The notes below the pieces were generated by a model. It made no database searches and had not been told where the DNA came from. It saw nothing but the letters and a program-made list of their open reading frames with translations. Source: Bacteroidota bacterium (GTDB lineage: Bacteria; Bacteroidota; Ignavibacteria; Kapaibacteriales; UBA2268). From it: a stretch of 5,647 bases of DNA. The stretch is from positions 1-5,647 of the forward strand of contig JAJRPT010000013.1 of assembly GCA_024280675.1 (NCBI GenBank), read 5' to 3'. This document shows positions 1 to 5,647 of the stretch, in pieces (position 1 is the stretch's first letter; every line of letters starts with the position of its first letter). The translations under genes were made by a program, and so were the position numbers.

Positions 1-1
1 A

Positions 2-1123
2 CTTATTTCTGCAATATTATTTTTACTCCGCCAAAGATGGAGAAATGGTATCGCCCGCTTTGCCGAGGCCATGACGATATTTGCGGTTATGACAGCACTT
101 ATATTTCCAATTATCCACACGGGTCGTCCTTGGGTTGCCGCAATTTATTTAATGCCATACCCAAATCAACATAGCTTGTGGGTCAATTTCACATCACCAC
201 TTCTTTGGGATGTGTTTGCCGTTGGAACATATTTCACAGTTTCTTTTGTATTCTGGTATGTTGGCTTGATACCCGATTTTGCAGCTCTTCGTGACCGTGC
301 AACAAGTAGAATTAAGAAACTTACATATTCAATATTTTCTCTTGGTTGGAGATTCTCCAATCGTCATTGGAAACATTACGAGATGATGTATTTAATCCTT
401 GCAGGGATGGCAACACCACTTGTATTATCTGTTCACACAATAGTATCATTTGACTTTGCCGTGTCCATTCTCCCTGGGTGGCACACCACCATTCTTCCAC
501 CATACTTTGTTGCAGGAGCGATATTCTCTGGCTTTGCAATGGTGCAGAATTCGCTTATTGTGATTCGGAAGATGTTCAATATGCAAGAACTTATCCCAAT
601 GAGAACACTTGAGTTGATGAATAAAATAATAATGCTTACTGGTCTTATGGTCGGCTACGCCTATTCGATGGAGTTTTTCATCGCATGGTACAGTGCCAAT
701 CAGCCTGAGACATTTGCATTTGTAAACCGTGCCTTTGGGCCATATTCTTGGGCATATTGGATTATGTTCTCTTGTAATGTATTTGTTCCACAACTTTTCT
801 GGTTCAAGAAAATTCGTCGCTCGATTCCGCTCATGTTCCTAATCGCAATGGGCGTGAACGTGGGTATGTGGTTTGAGCGTTTTGTAATTGTGGTGACCTC
901 ACTTTCTCGTGATTTCTTGCCATCAAGCTGGGGATATTTCACACCAACAATTTATGACATAACAATATTTATTGGTAGCTTTGGCTTCTTCTTCACACTC
1001 GTGCTTCTCTTTGTGAGATTCTTGCCTTCCATCTCGATTGTTGAGATAAAGGCAGTGTCGGAAGGGGCTCAACCAAGCCATACCCACTATAAAATAGAAA
1101 ATAAAGTGGGAGGGAAAGACTAA
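2..1123 (+). CDS. actC: Alternative complex III subunit ActC (NrfD-like quinol-binding membrane subunit), 5'-truncated
   Basis: This is an integral membrane subunit of Alternative Complex III, which oxidises (mena)quinol at the periplasmic face. The frame is open from base 2, so the gene starts upstream of the window. I read 373 residues, and the family is usually about 460-490 long, so roughly 90-110 N-terminal residues are missing. The ATG at 71 is internal, because the codons before it (reading RQRWRNGIARFAEAM) are typical ActC sequence. About eight hydrophobic helices are visible. Family signatures include HTGRPW, SPLLWDVFA, YVGLIPDFA, LMVGYAYSMEFFIAWYS and WFERF near RDFLPSSW. The His at bases 116-118 and the Asp at 209-211, about 31 residues apart, match the pair implicated in quinol binding in the Flavobacterium johnsoniae complex; this is from memory of the family. 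The TAA stop overlaps the next ATG by one base, implying translational coupling. Identification is secure; the quinone type is inferred. Confidence 0.95.
   Translation, partial: LISAILFLLRQRWRNGIARFAEAMTIFAVMTALIFPIIHTGRPWVAAIYLMPYPNQHSLWVNFTSPLLWDVFAVGTYFTVSFVFWYVGLIPDFAALRDRATSRIKKLTYSIFSLGWRFSNRHWKHYEMMYLILAGMATPLVLSVHTIVSFDFAVSILPGWHTTILPPYFVAGAIFSGFAMVQNSLIVIRKMFNMQELIPMRTLELMNKIIMLTGLMVGYAYSMEFFIAWYSANQPETFAFVNRAFGPYSWAYWIMFSCNVFVPQLFWFKKIRRSIPLMFLIAMGVNVGMWFERFVIVVTSLSRDFLPSSWGYFTPTIYDITIFIGSFGFFFTLVLLFVRFLPSISIVEIKAVSEGAQPSHTHYKIENKVGGKD
1108..1114 (+). promoter_or_regulatory. Shine-Dalgarno site of the actD-actE fusion gene
   Basis: GGGAGGG lies inside the last codons of actC, with the GGAGG core at 1109-1113, nine bases before the ATG at 1123. 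It supports that start and the TAATG coupling to actC. Confidence 0.7.
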
Positions 1124-2331
1124 TGTATAAAGATAAAATATATGCAGCGGCCGCACTCTTCAATACAGCAGATGGAATTGTCGAAGCAGCAAGAAAAGTT
1201 AAAGCAGAAGGCTACACAAAATTTGACGTAAACACTCCATATCCCCTTCACGGCATGGATCCGGCGATGGGGCTAAAGCCATCCAAGATTGGATATTTCA
1301 CAATGGCTGTGGGCTCATTTTTTGCATCTCTTATGACCTTCTTCATCTACTGGACAAACTCAGTAGACTATCCCGCAATTATTGGAGGGAAGCCATTTTT
1401 TGCATTCCCATCTTATATTCCAGTAATTTTTGAGGTGTTTATTTTAACTTCGGCAGTATTGTCGGTTGCGATGATGATATTGTTCTTGTTTAAATTCCCG
1501 AACAATTCACACCCACTCCATGACAGTGCCTTTGCTAAGTCTACCTCGAGCGACAGGTTTGGAATTTATATCGAAGCAAAAGATCCTAAATTTGACTACG
1601 ACAAAATAGTTGCCATGTTCAAGGGGCTTAATGCCGAGATTACCGAGCCGATTTACTACGACACCGAAGAAGTGACTTGGAAGCCAAAGATTTGGGATCC
1701 GAAATTCATTCTTGGATTGCTTTTCATTTCTTTTGTTACCTCTGCTAGTGTTTACGTGTACATGAATAAAATTATTTATATGTCACCAATGAACTGGATG
1801 ATGGATCAACCAAGAGCCGATTATGGCGAGACCTCAGAATTCTTTGCAGACCGAATGTCAATGCGAACTCCTCCTGCCGGTACGGTCGCCCAGGGCTTTA
1901 TGCCATATAAATACAGAGGTGACCACCTCTCGGCTTCGGAGAATCTTTCCAATCCATTTACCCCAAGCAAAGAAGTGTTGGAGCTTGGTCAAAAGAAATT
2001 TGCAACATTTTGTTCACCCTGCCACGGAGATGATGGCGTTGCAGGGCGAATTGTTGGTATGCCGGGAGCAAATCTAACCCTTGATATGTACAAAGAGATG
2101 AGCGACGGGATGCTTTACCACATCATAACCCAAGGATCACGTGCCGGTCTTATGAGCGGGCTAGAATCTCAAATCACACGAGATGAGCGTTGGGCGATAA
2201 TTCACTTTGTAAGAGTATTACAAAATATTGAACAAACAAACGATGATGTAGCCGAAGAAGATGATGACATGTGGGGTGATGAAGAAGATATGTGGGGCGA
2301 TGAAGAAGTATCTACAGAGGAGGTAGAATAA
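1123..2331 (+). CDS. actDE: ActD-ActE fusion protein of alternative complex III (DUF3341 domain + monohaem cytochrome c)
   Basis: One 402-residue frame joins two ACIII subunits that are usually separate genes. Residues 1-190 are ActD (DUF3341): the N-terminal domain has YPLHGMDPAMGL at 40-51, helices lie near 56-78 and 98-124, and the SSDRFGIYIEAKDPKFD region is at 142-158. A third helix at about 195-214 leads into ActE. Its typical lead-in (PRADYGETSEFFADRMSMR, then PPAGTVAQGF) is at 230-259, the single haem c site CSPCH at 297-301, a likely axial Met at 344 (GLMSG), and the closing helix DERWAIIHFVRVLQ at 354-367. The helix count puts the DUF3341 domain in the cytoplasm and the haem domain in the periplasm, as required. 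I see no lipobox cysteine; the third helix seems to replace the lipid anchor of stand-alone ActE. Residues 372-402 are an acidic tail with a tandem repeat. One-base TAATG overlaps link it to actC and actF. ActE is expected to pass electrons to the oxidase. Confidence 0.93.
   Translation: MYKDKIYAAAALFNTADGIVEAARKVKAEGYTKFDVNTPYPLHGMDPAMGLKPSKIGYFTMAVGSFFASLMTFFIYWTNSVDYPAIIGGKPFFAFPSYIPVIFEVFILTSAVLSVAMMILFLFKFPNNSHPLHDSAFAKSTSSDRFGIYIEAKDPKFDYDKIVAMFKGLNAEITEPIYYDTEEVTWKPKIWDPKFILGLLFISFVTSASVYVYMNKIIYMSPMNWMMDQPRADYGETSEFFADRMSMRTPPAGTVAQGFMPYKYRGDHLSASENLSNPFTPSKEVLELGQKKFATFCSPCHGDDGVAGRIVGMPGANLTLDMYKEMSDGMLYHIITQGSRAGLMSGLESQITRDERWAIIHFVRVLQNIEQTNDDVAEEDDDMWGDEEDMWGDEEVSTEEVE
2266..2307 (+). 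repeat. Tandem 21-bp repeat encoding DMWGDEE twice in the acidic tail
   Basis: Two adjacent 21-base units, 2266-2286 and 2287-2307, both encode DMWGDEE (residues 382-388 and 389-395). They differ at two third-codon positions (GAC/GAT and GGT/GGC), so the peptide is identical while the DNA has drifted silently. This suggests an older duplication that is kept at protein level. Confidence 0.85.
2317..2324 (+). promoter_or_regulatory. Shine-Dalgarno site of actF
   Basis: GAGGAGGT ends six bases before the ATG at 2331 and is a near-perfect anti-16S match. It lies in the last codons of the acidic tail of the preceding gene, so the same bases encode Glu-Glu-Val and recruit the ribosome for actF. 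Confidence 0.75.
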
Positions 2332-3542
2332 TGAAAAAAGAAAAAATAGTTAGATATGAGCAAAAAGATTTGCCTGCATCTTATACAAAATGGTCAAATA
2401 TATTACTTATTCTTGGTTTGGTTCTGGGCATTCTTGCCTACTGGATAGACCCACAACGTGCTGCATTCGCTTCTCTTATCGGATTCATGTTGAGTGTCAG
2501 TATTGGAATGGGTGCAATGTTTTTGATTGCCATTGAGCATGCCTCTGGTGCAATCTGGAGCGTACCTTTTCGGCGAATCACCGAATATATGACGGGTGCA
2601 CTTTATGTAGCACCAATCCTTGCTGTGCCTGTGATAATTTCCTTGTTTTCTCATCACGGCGGAATTTATCACTGGACTCACACCGAAGATGTTTTAAGCG
2701 ATCCATTCCTCAGCAAGAAAATGGCTTACCTCAACACTCAATCATTTATGATACGTTTTATTGCAATATGGCTTTTGAATGTGGTATTCAAATTCTTAAT
2801 GGTTGGCTCTTCGTTCAAGCAAGACAAAACGGGCGGGCAGGCAATTTCCAAACGTAACGCATTTTGGTCTGCAATTTATGTAGCAATATTTGCAATATCG
2901 GTAACAGTCTATGCCGTAGACTTTATGATGAGCCTTGAACCTCACTGGTTCTCAACCATGTACGGAGTTTATTTCTTTGCAGGAACATTTTCAACCGTAA
3001 TGGCAATGCTTACCTTGTACGTAATCTACTTTGACAAAAACAAAATGCTTATCACCGGCATTCGCTCCGACCATTATTATTCCTTGGGCGGATGGATGTT
3101 TGCATTTACAGCATTTTGGGCATACATTGCATTCAGCCAGTTCATGCTAATCTGGTATGCAAACATCCCAGAGGAAACATTTTGGTATATTCCACGGATG
3201 GAGGGAGTTTGGGCTTATGTTTCCATTGGACTGATGTTAATTAAATTCATTGTACCATTCGGTCTTCTTATCCAACGTGAGTCGAAATCCAATCCAAGCA
3301 GACTCAAACTTGCTGCCTATTGGATAATTGGAGCACATGTCTATGACCTCTATTGGCTGATTTATCCAACTTATTCCAAAATGGTAGGAAATGTAAATCC
3401 AATATTTGGATGGCAGGAAATAGGCTTCATCATTCTTGCGGTTGGGCTTATGATGACCTCATTTAGAATGGCAGCAAAGGGTAAGAACCATATCCCAATC
3501 GGCGACCCAAAACTAGAACGTGGACTTAATTTCCATCTGTAA
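2331..3542 (+). CDS. actF: Alternative complex III subunit ActF (ten-helix NrfD-like membrane subunit)
   Basis: This is the second large membrane subunit of ACIII, a structural relative of ActC that is thought to support the complex and possibly proton conduction rather than bind quinol. Its 403 residues are a normal length. I place ten helices near 22-39, 47-68, 87-106, 138-159, 176-197, 208-230, 252-275, 293-314, 326-344 and 361-380. Diagnostic stretches are EHASGAIWSVPFRRITEYM (69-87), YLNTQSFMIRF (133-143), DFMMSLEPHWFSTMYGVYF (197-215), FWAYIAFSQFMLIWYANIPE (262-281) and the C-terminal IGDPKLERGLNF (390-401). It lacks the HxGRPW quinol-site signature seen in ActC. The start at 2331 overlaps the previous stop (TAATG) and has a strong Shine-Dalgarno site. 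The next gene begins 38 bases after the stop with no terminator between, so cotranscription is likely. Confidence 0.95.
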   Translation: MKKEKIVRYEQKDLPASYTKWSNILLILGLVLGILAYWIDPQRAAFASLIGFMLSVSIGMGAMFLIAIEHASGAIWSVPFRRITEYMTGALYVAPILAVPVIISLFSHHGGIYHWTHTEDVLSDPFLSKKMAYLNTQSFMIRFIAIWLLNVVFKFLMVGSSFKQDKTGGQAISKRNAFWSAIYVAIFAISVTVYAVDFMMSLEPHWFSTMYGVYFFAGTFSTVMAMLTLYVIYFDKNKMLITGIRSDHYYSLGGWMFAFTAFWAYIAFSQFMLIWYANIPEETFWYIPRMEGVWAYVSIGLMLIKFIVPFGLLIQRESKSNPSRLKLAAYWIIGAHVYDLYWLIYPTYSKMVGNVNPIFGWQEIGFIILAVGLMMTSFRMAAKGKNHIPIGDPKLERGLNFHL

Positions 3543-3580
3543 AAAGACTATAAAATCGACAAACAACAAAATATAATAAA

Positions 3581-4078
3581 ATGAAAAAAGAAGAAATAAA
3601 TTTAGAACAACTGGGCTACCAAGAAGAGGCAGACTTCACGAACTTTGTCTCAAAGCCAAGCACTTGGTATTTTATCTTTACCACATTGCTGATAATCGGC
3701 ATTACTATTGGCGGTGTGAGTTACGTCCGCTCAATCAATAGCATACAAGACAATAAAATAAATGCTTATGTCTTTAGAGCCCCTGTGGTCGTAGATGAAG
3801 TGAAAAAAGAGCAAGTCCAAAACTCATTAAATAAAATAGCTCAAAATGCCATCCCGCAAAGCACGGATGTTTTTGATGATGGGGTTTTTGATAAAATAAT
3901 TTCTGACAAGCAAAGAGCAGCCAATATGCTGGCAAACAATTCTGTATGGACAAAAAGTAGTGGAGACTTTTTATCTGTTGTTTTGAATAATATCCCAGAC
4001 AATGGATTCAACTCTAATTTTGCTGAGCTAAATCAGACAGAACTTGAAGCAGTTTGGAATATACTGCAAGGACATTGA
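3581..4078 (+). CDS. Unrecognised single-helix membrane protein at the 3' end of the act operon
   Basis: I do not recognise this 165-residue protein. It has a charged N-terminal segment (1-26), one clear membrane helix at about 27-49 that begins after KPSTWY, and a soluble remainder of about 115 residues. The soluble part has no CXXCH, no CuA motif and no cysteine at all. The last 40 residues (GDFLSVVLNNIPDNGF, then AELNQTELEAVWNILQ) resemble the distal half and final helix of small c-type cytochromes, but without haem ligands; this is only a pattern impression. It starts 38 bases after actF and is followed by a terminator, so it is probably the last gene of the act transcript. No Shine-Dalgarno is visible before the ATG; the leader is A/T only, unlike actDE and actF. 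It could be an accessory ACIII or oxidase subunit, occupying a place comparable to ActG in Rhodothermus marinus, but homology to ActG is not shown. Confidence 0.75.
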   Translation: MKKEEINLEQLGYQEEADFTNFVSKPSTWYFIFTTLLIIGITIGGVSYVRSINSIQDNKINAYVFRAPVVVDEVKKEQVQNSLNKIAQNAIPQSTDVFDDGVFDKIISDKQRAANMLANNSVWTKSSGDFLSVVLNNIPDNGFNSNFAELNQTELEAVWNILQGH

Positions 4079-4116
4079 CAAGCAATAAATAAATAGTATT
4101 TTATTTAAATATTTAC

Positions 4117-4169
4117 AGGCCAATTATACTCAATGATGAATTGTATAATTGGCTTTTTCTTTGTTTTTG
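4117..4169 (+). terminator. Rho-independent terminator after the act operon
   Basis: An 11-bp perfect stem, GCCAATTATAC at 4119-4129 with GTATAATTGGC at 4143-4153, can be extended by a G-U and an A-U pair at the base. It encloses a 13-base loop and is followed at once by the T-rich run at 4154-4169. It begins about 40 bases after the stop at 4078. The minus strand has no T-run after the stem, so it acts on + strand transcription only. Confidence 0.88.
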
Positions 4170-4344
4170 TTGATAAGATTACAAATTTATTTTCTATTAT
4201 ATTTGCCGTCAATAATTTCTGTTTCTAAGATATTGAAATAAATACGGCGATTACAAAAGATAAAAAGATATTAATATATGCGTAAAGTAATAGAATATTA
4301 AATAAAGTATTTTGTATTATAATAAATTTTATTAAATTCGCATC
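4170..4344 (+). promoter_or_regulatory. Probable promoter/leader region of the sco-cox unit
   Basis: This very AT-rich stretch lies between the terminator and the sco start, so a promoter is expected here. TATATTTG at 4198-4205 fits the Bacteroidota -7 consensus TAnnTTTG; the nearest upstream TTG (4170-4172) is a little too far for a clean -33. A TATAAT at 4318-4323 is a second -10 candidate but has no good -35 and leaves a leader of only about 15 bases. In this base composition both could be chance. No gene is seen. Confidence 0.35.
4205..4248 (+). other. Possible imperfect hairpin upstream of sco
   Basis: GCCGT at 4205-4209 pairs with ACGGC at 4244-4248, and inside these ATTTC at 4215-4219 pairs with GAAAT at 4235-4239, separated by a small internal loop and a 15-base terminal loop. 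These are among the few G/C clusters in the intergenic region. It could be a leader structure or operator, or simply chance. Confidence 0.25.
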
Positions 4345-5124
4345 ATGGTAAAGATAATAATGATTCTTCTTTGTTTTTTCTTTAGTGTATCTAAGGCACA
4401 AATTGGAGAAGAGGTTGGGGTTACGGAAAAATTAGGGGAGACGGTTCCCCTTGATATAGTGCTGACCAACTCACTTGGTGAGAAAAAAACGCTAAAAGAA
4501 ATATTGGACAAACCAACGGTTCTTTCACTTGTTTATTACAAATGTCCTGGAATTTGCAATGTTTTGCTTGCGGGGCTAAGAGATGTGGTCGAAAGAAGCG
4601 AGCTTGAACCTGGCAAGGATTACAATCTTCTTTCGGTGAGTTTTGCCCCAGGCGAGACTGCTGAGCTGGCAATGGATAAGAAGAAGAATTATCTTGTGGG
4701 AATGAATAGGGAGTTTTCACCAGACAGCTGGGCTTGGACGGTTGCCGACAGTGTTGATTTGCACAGGCTAACCGAGGCTGTAGGTTTTAAATACAAGATT
4801 GAGGAGCTCAATGAAGATGCTATCGACTACCTTCATTCTGCTGGTTTGATTTTTCTTTCTTCCGACGGTAAAATAACAAGATATTTACCAGGGACGGATT
4901 TTATGCCATTTAATTTTAAAATGGCGGTGGTTAAGGCAGCAAAGGGTGAAGAGGCTCCAACTTTGGAGAAGATGATTGCCTTGTGTTTCAAAGCAGCTCC
5001 CGATGGCAGGGGTTATGTTTTGAATGTCACTCGAATTATGGGTGTTGTGATGCTATTATCGTTAGGAATTTTTATTTTGTGGTTAGTTTTTGCAAAGAAA
5101 AAAAACTCTGGAGCTAATAAATGA
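4345..5124 (+). CDS. sco: Sco1/SenC/PrrC-type copper chaperone for cytochrome c oxidase
   Basis: This is a thioredoxin-fold copper metallochaperone that would mature the CuA site of oxidase subunit II on the outer face of the cytoplasmic membrane. Of its 259 residues, 1-18 look like a cleavable signal peptide (MVKIIMILLCFFFSVSKA), though this could stay as an anchor. The copper-binding CPGIC is at 67-71 (Cys67, Cys71) and the third ligand His164 sits in YLHSAGLIFL. SVSFAPGET at 97-105 is the conserved loop after the second strand, but Ala101 takes the place of the Asp usual in SFDPxET. ITRYLPGTDF is at 177-186. A C-terminal helix at about 231-250 followed by KKK matches the Sco subfamily with a tail anchor. 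The ATG is fixed by an in-frame TAA at 4333-4335; there is no Shine-Dalgarno. The stop overlaps the coxA start by four bases (ATGA), so the two are coupled. Confidence 0.92.
   Translation: MVKIIMILLCFFFSVSKAQIGEEVGVTEKLGETVPLDIVLTNSLGEKKTLKEILDKPTVLSLVYYKCPGICNVLLAGLRDVVERSELEPGKDYNLLSVSFAPGETAELAMDKKKNYLVGMNREFSPDSWAWTVADSVDLHRLTEAVGFKYKIEELNEDAIDYLHSAGLIFLSSDGKITRYLPGTDFMPFNFKMAVVKAAKGEEAPTLEKMIALCFKAAPDGRGYVLNVTRIMGVVMLLSLGIFILWLVFAKKKNSGANK
5110..5113 (+). promoter_or_regulatory. Weak Shine-Dalgarno site of coxA
   Basis: GGAG lies seven bases before the ATG at 5121, within the last codons of sco. Together with the ATGA overlap it supports this start for coxA. Confidence 0.5.
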
Positions 5125-5647
5125 GCGAAGTACGGTTGAATGTTGATAATGCGGAAAGAAGCGATCTCAATAGCGAGGATTATGTTTCTTTCTATGATAT
5201 AAAGACTAAATACAGTGGCTTGTTGGCATGGCTTACCACAAGTGATCACAAAAGAATCGCTCTGATGTATTTGGCATCTATGACTGTATTCTTTCTTGCT
5301 GGGCTTGCTGCTGCATTTCTAATGCGGATTGAGATGCTGACCCCAGGGGAGACGATTCTCTCTGCCCAACAGTATAATTACACTTATACACTTCATGGTA
5401 TAATCATGGTGTTTCTGTTTATCATACCAGGGATACCTGCAGTATTTGGCAATTTTATGTTGCCATTACAAATTGGTGCCGAAGATGTTCAGTTTCCTAG
5501 GATCAATCTTTTTTCATATTGGCTTTATCTTGCGGGTGGATTGCTGGCACTCTATGCAGTTATTTCCTCTTGGGTAATTGGAGTTTCGCCCATTGACACT
5601 GGTTGGACATTTTATGTCCCCTATTCATTACGAACCGGAGCCGACAT
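5121..5647 (+). CDS. coxA: Cytochrome c oxidase subunit I (haem-copper oxygen reductase), 3'-truncated
   Basis: This is the catalytic subunit of the terminal oxidase, which reduces O2 to water at a haem-CuB centre and pumps protons. Only the first 175 codons are in the window. Visible signatures are TTSDHKRIALMYL (39-51) entering helix I; TLHGIIMVFLF (90-100), whose His92 is the low-spin haem a ligand in helix II; GNFMLPLQIGAEDVQFPRIN (110-129) and SYWLYLAGG of helix III; and DTGWTFYVPYS (159-169). Asn111, Asp122 and Asn129 correspond to the D-channel entrance residues of A-type oxidases (Asn121, Asp132 and Asn139 in Rhodobacter numbering). The helix VI Glu/Tyr-Ser motif, CuB ligands and K-channel lie beyond the edge, so A1 versus A2 cannot be decided. 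The start overlaps the sco stop (ATGA). No subunit II gene precedes it in the window. Confidence 0.95.
   Translation, partial: MSEVRLNVDNAERSDLNSEDYVSFYDIKTKYSGLLAWLTTSDHKRIALMYLASMTVFFLAGLAAAFLMRIEMLTPGETILSAQQYNYTYTLHGIIMVFLFIIPGIPAVFGNFMLPLQIGAEDVQFPRINLFSYWLYLAGGLLALYAVISSWVIGVSPIDTGWTFYVPYSLRTGAD

Noticed and set aside
71..73. ATG at 71 as the start of actC
   Set aside because: The frame is open upstream to the window edge and the upstream codons encode family-typical sequence, so this Met is internal.
446..793. 115-codon minus-strand open frame opposite actC
   Set aside because: It is antisense to a well-conserved membrane protein, with Cys/His-rich composition arising from reverse-complement codons and no recognisable domain. 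The other minus-strand frames opposite actC, actF, sco and coxA fail for the same reason.
1823..2077. 84-codon + strand open frame inside the actDE gene
   Set aside because: It overlaps the ActE region, including the haem motif, in another frame; its translation has no family character and it has no own start signals. It is a shadow of the real gene.
2266..2307. The tandem 21-bp repeat as a phase-variable slippage tract
   Set aside because: The unit is a multiple of three, has only two copies and carries silent differences, so it would not shift frame and does not look hypervariable.
3581..4078. The unknown gene as oxidase subunit II or a true c-type cytochrome
   Set aside because: It has a single helix, no cysteine, no CuA motif and no CXXCH, so neither function can be assigned.
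1..5647. CRISPR arrays, tRNA/rRNA genes, insertion sequences or attachment sites
   Set aside because: I saw no spaced direct repeats, no tRNA-like cloverleaf, no transposase-like frame and no terminal inverted repeats. Nearly all of the window is accounted for by respiratory genes.

Overview
The window is AT-rich and carries part of an aerobic respiratory chain locus, read entirely on the + strand. The left two thirds is the 3' part of an Alternative Complex III (ACIII, act) operon. ACIII is a membrane quinol:cytochrome c / high-potential acceptor oxidoreductase that replaces the bc1 complex in many bacteria. The right third begins a cytochrome oxidase module, with a Sco copper chaperone and then haem-copper oxidase subunit I. 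Gene content, protein sequence character and the act-to-cox adjacency point to the Bacteroidota/Chlorobi (FCB) group. Good Shine-Dalgarno sites before some genes and the fused actD-actE gene make a less-studied branch (Ignavibacteria/Kapabacteria/Rhodothermia-like) plausible, but this is inference and the genus cannot be read from the window.

Layout: (1) 2-1123, actC, an NrfD-like quinol-site membrane subunit whose 5' end is cut by the window edge. (2) 1123-2331, one gene encoding ActD (DUF3341) fused through an extra membrane helix to the monohaem cytochrome c ActE, ending in a very acidic tail with a tandem 7-residue repeat. (3) 2331-3542, actF, the second ten-helix NrfD-like subunit. (4) 3581-4078, a 165-residue single-helix membrane protein that I do not recognise. 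(5) 4079-4344, a 266-base intergenic region with a strong rho-independent terminator and a possible promoter region. (6) 4345-5124, a Sco1/SenC-type copper chaperone. (7) 5121-5647, the first 175 codons of coxA, cut by the right edge.

How the genes work together: ActC probably oxidises menaquinol at the periplasmic side. Electrons pass through the Fe-S/haem subunits ActB and ActA, which would lie upstream and outside the window, to the ActE cytochrome domain, and then to the oxidase whose subunit I begins at 5121. Sco would deliver copper to the CuA site of subunit II. The act genes are tightly coupled by TAATG stop-start overlaps. The terminator after the unknown gene suggests that the act and sco-cox modules are separate transcription units. 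The usual subunit II gene (coxB) is not seen before coxA. The points most worth a second look are the ActD-ActE fusion with its acidic repeat tail and the unidentified 165-residue protein.
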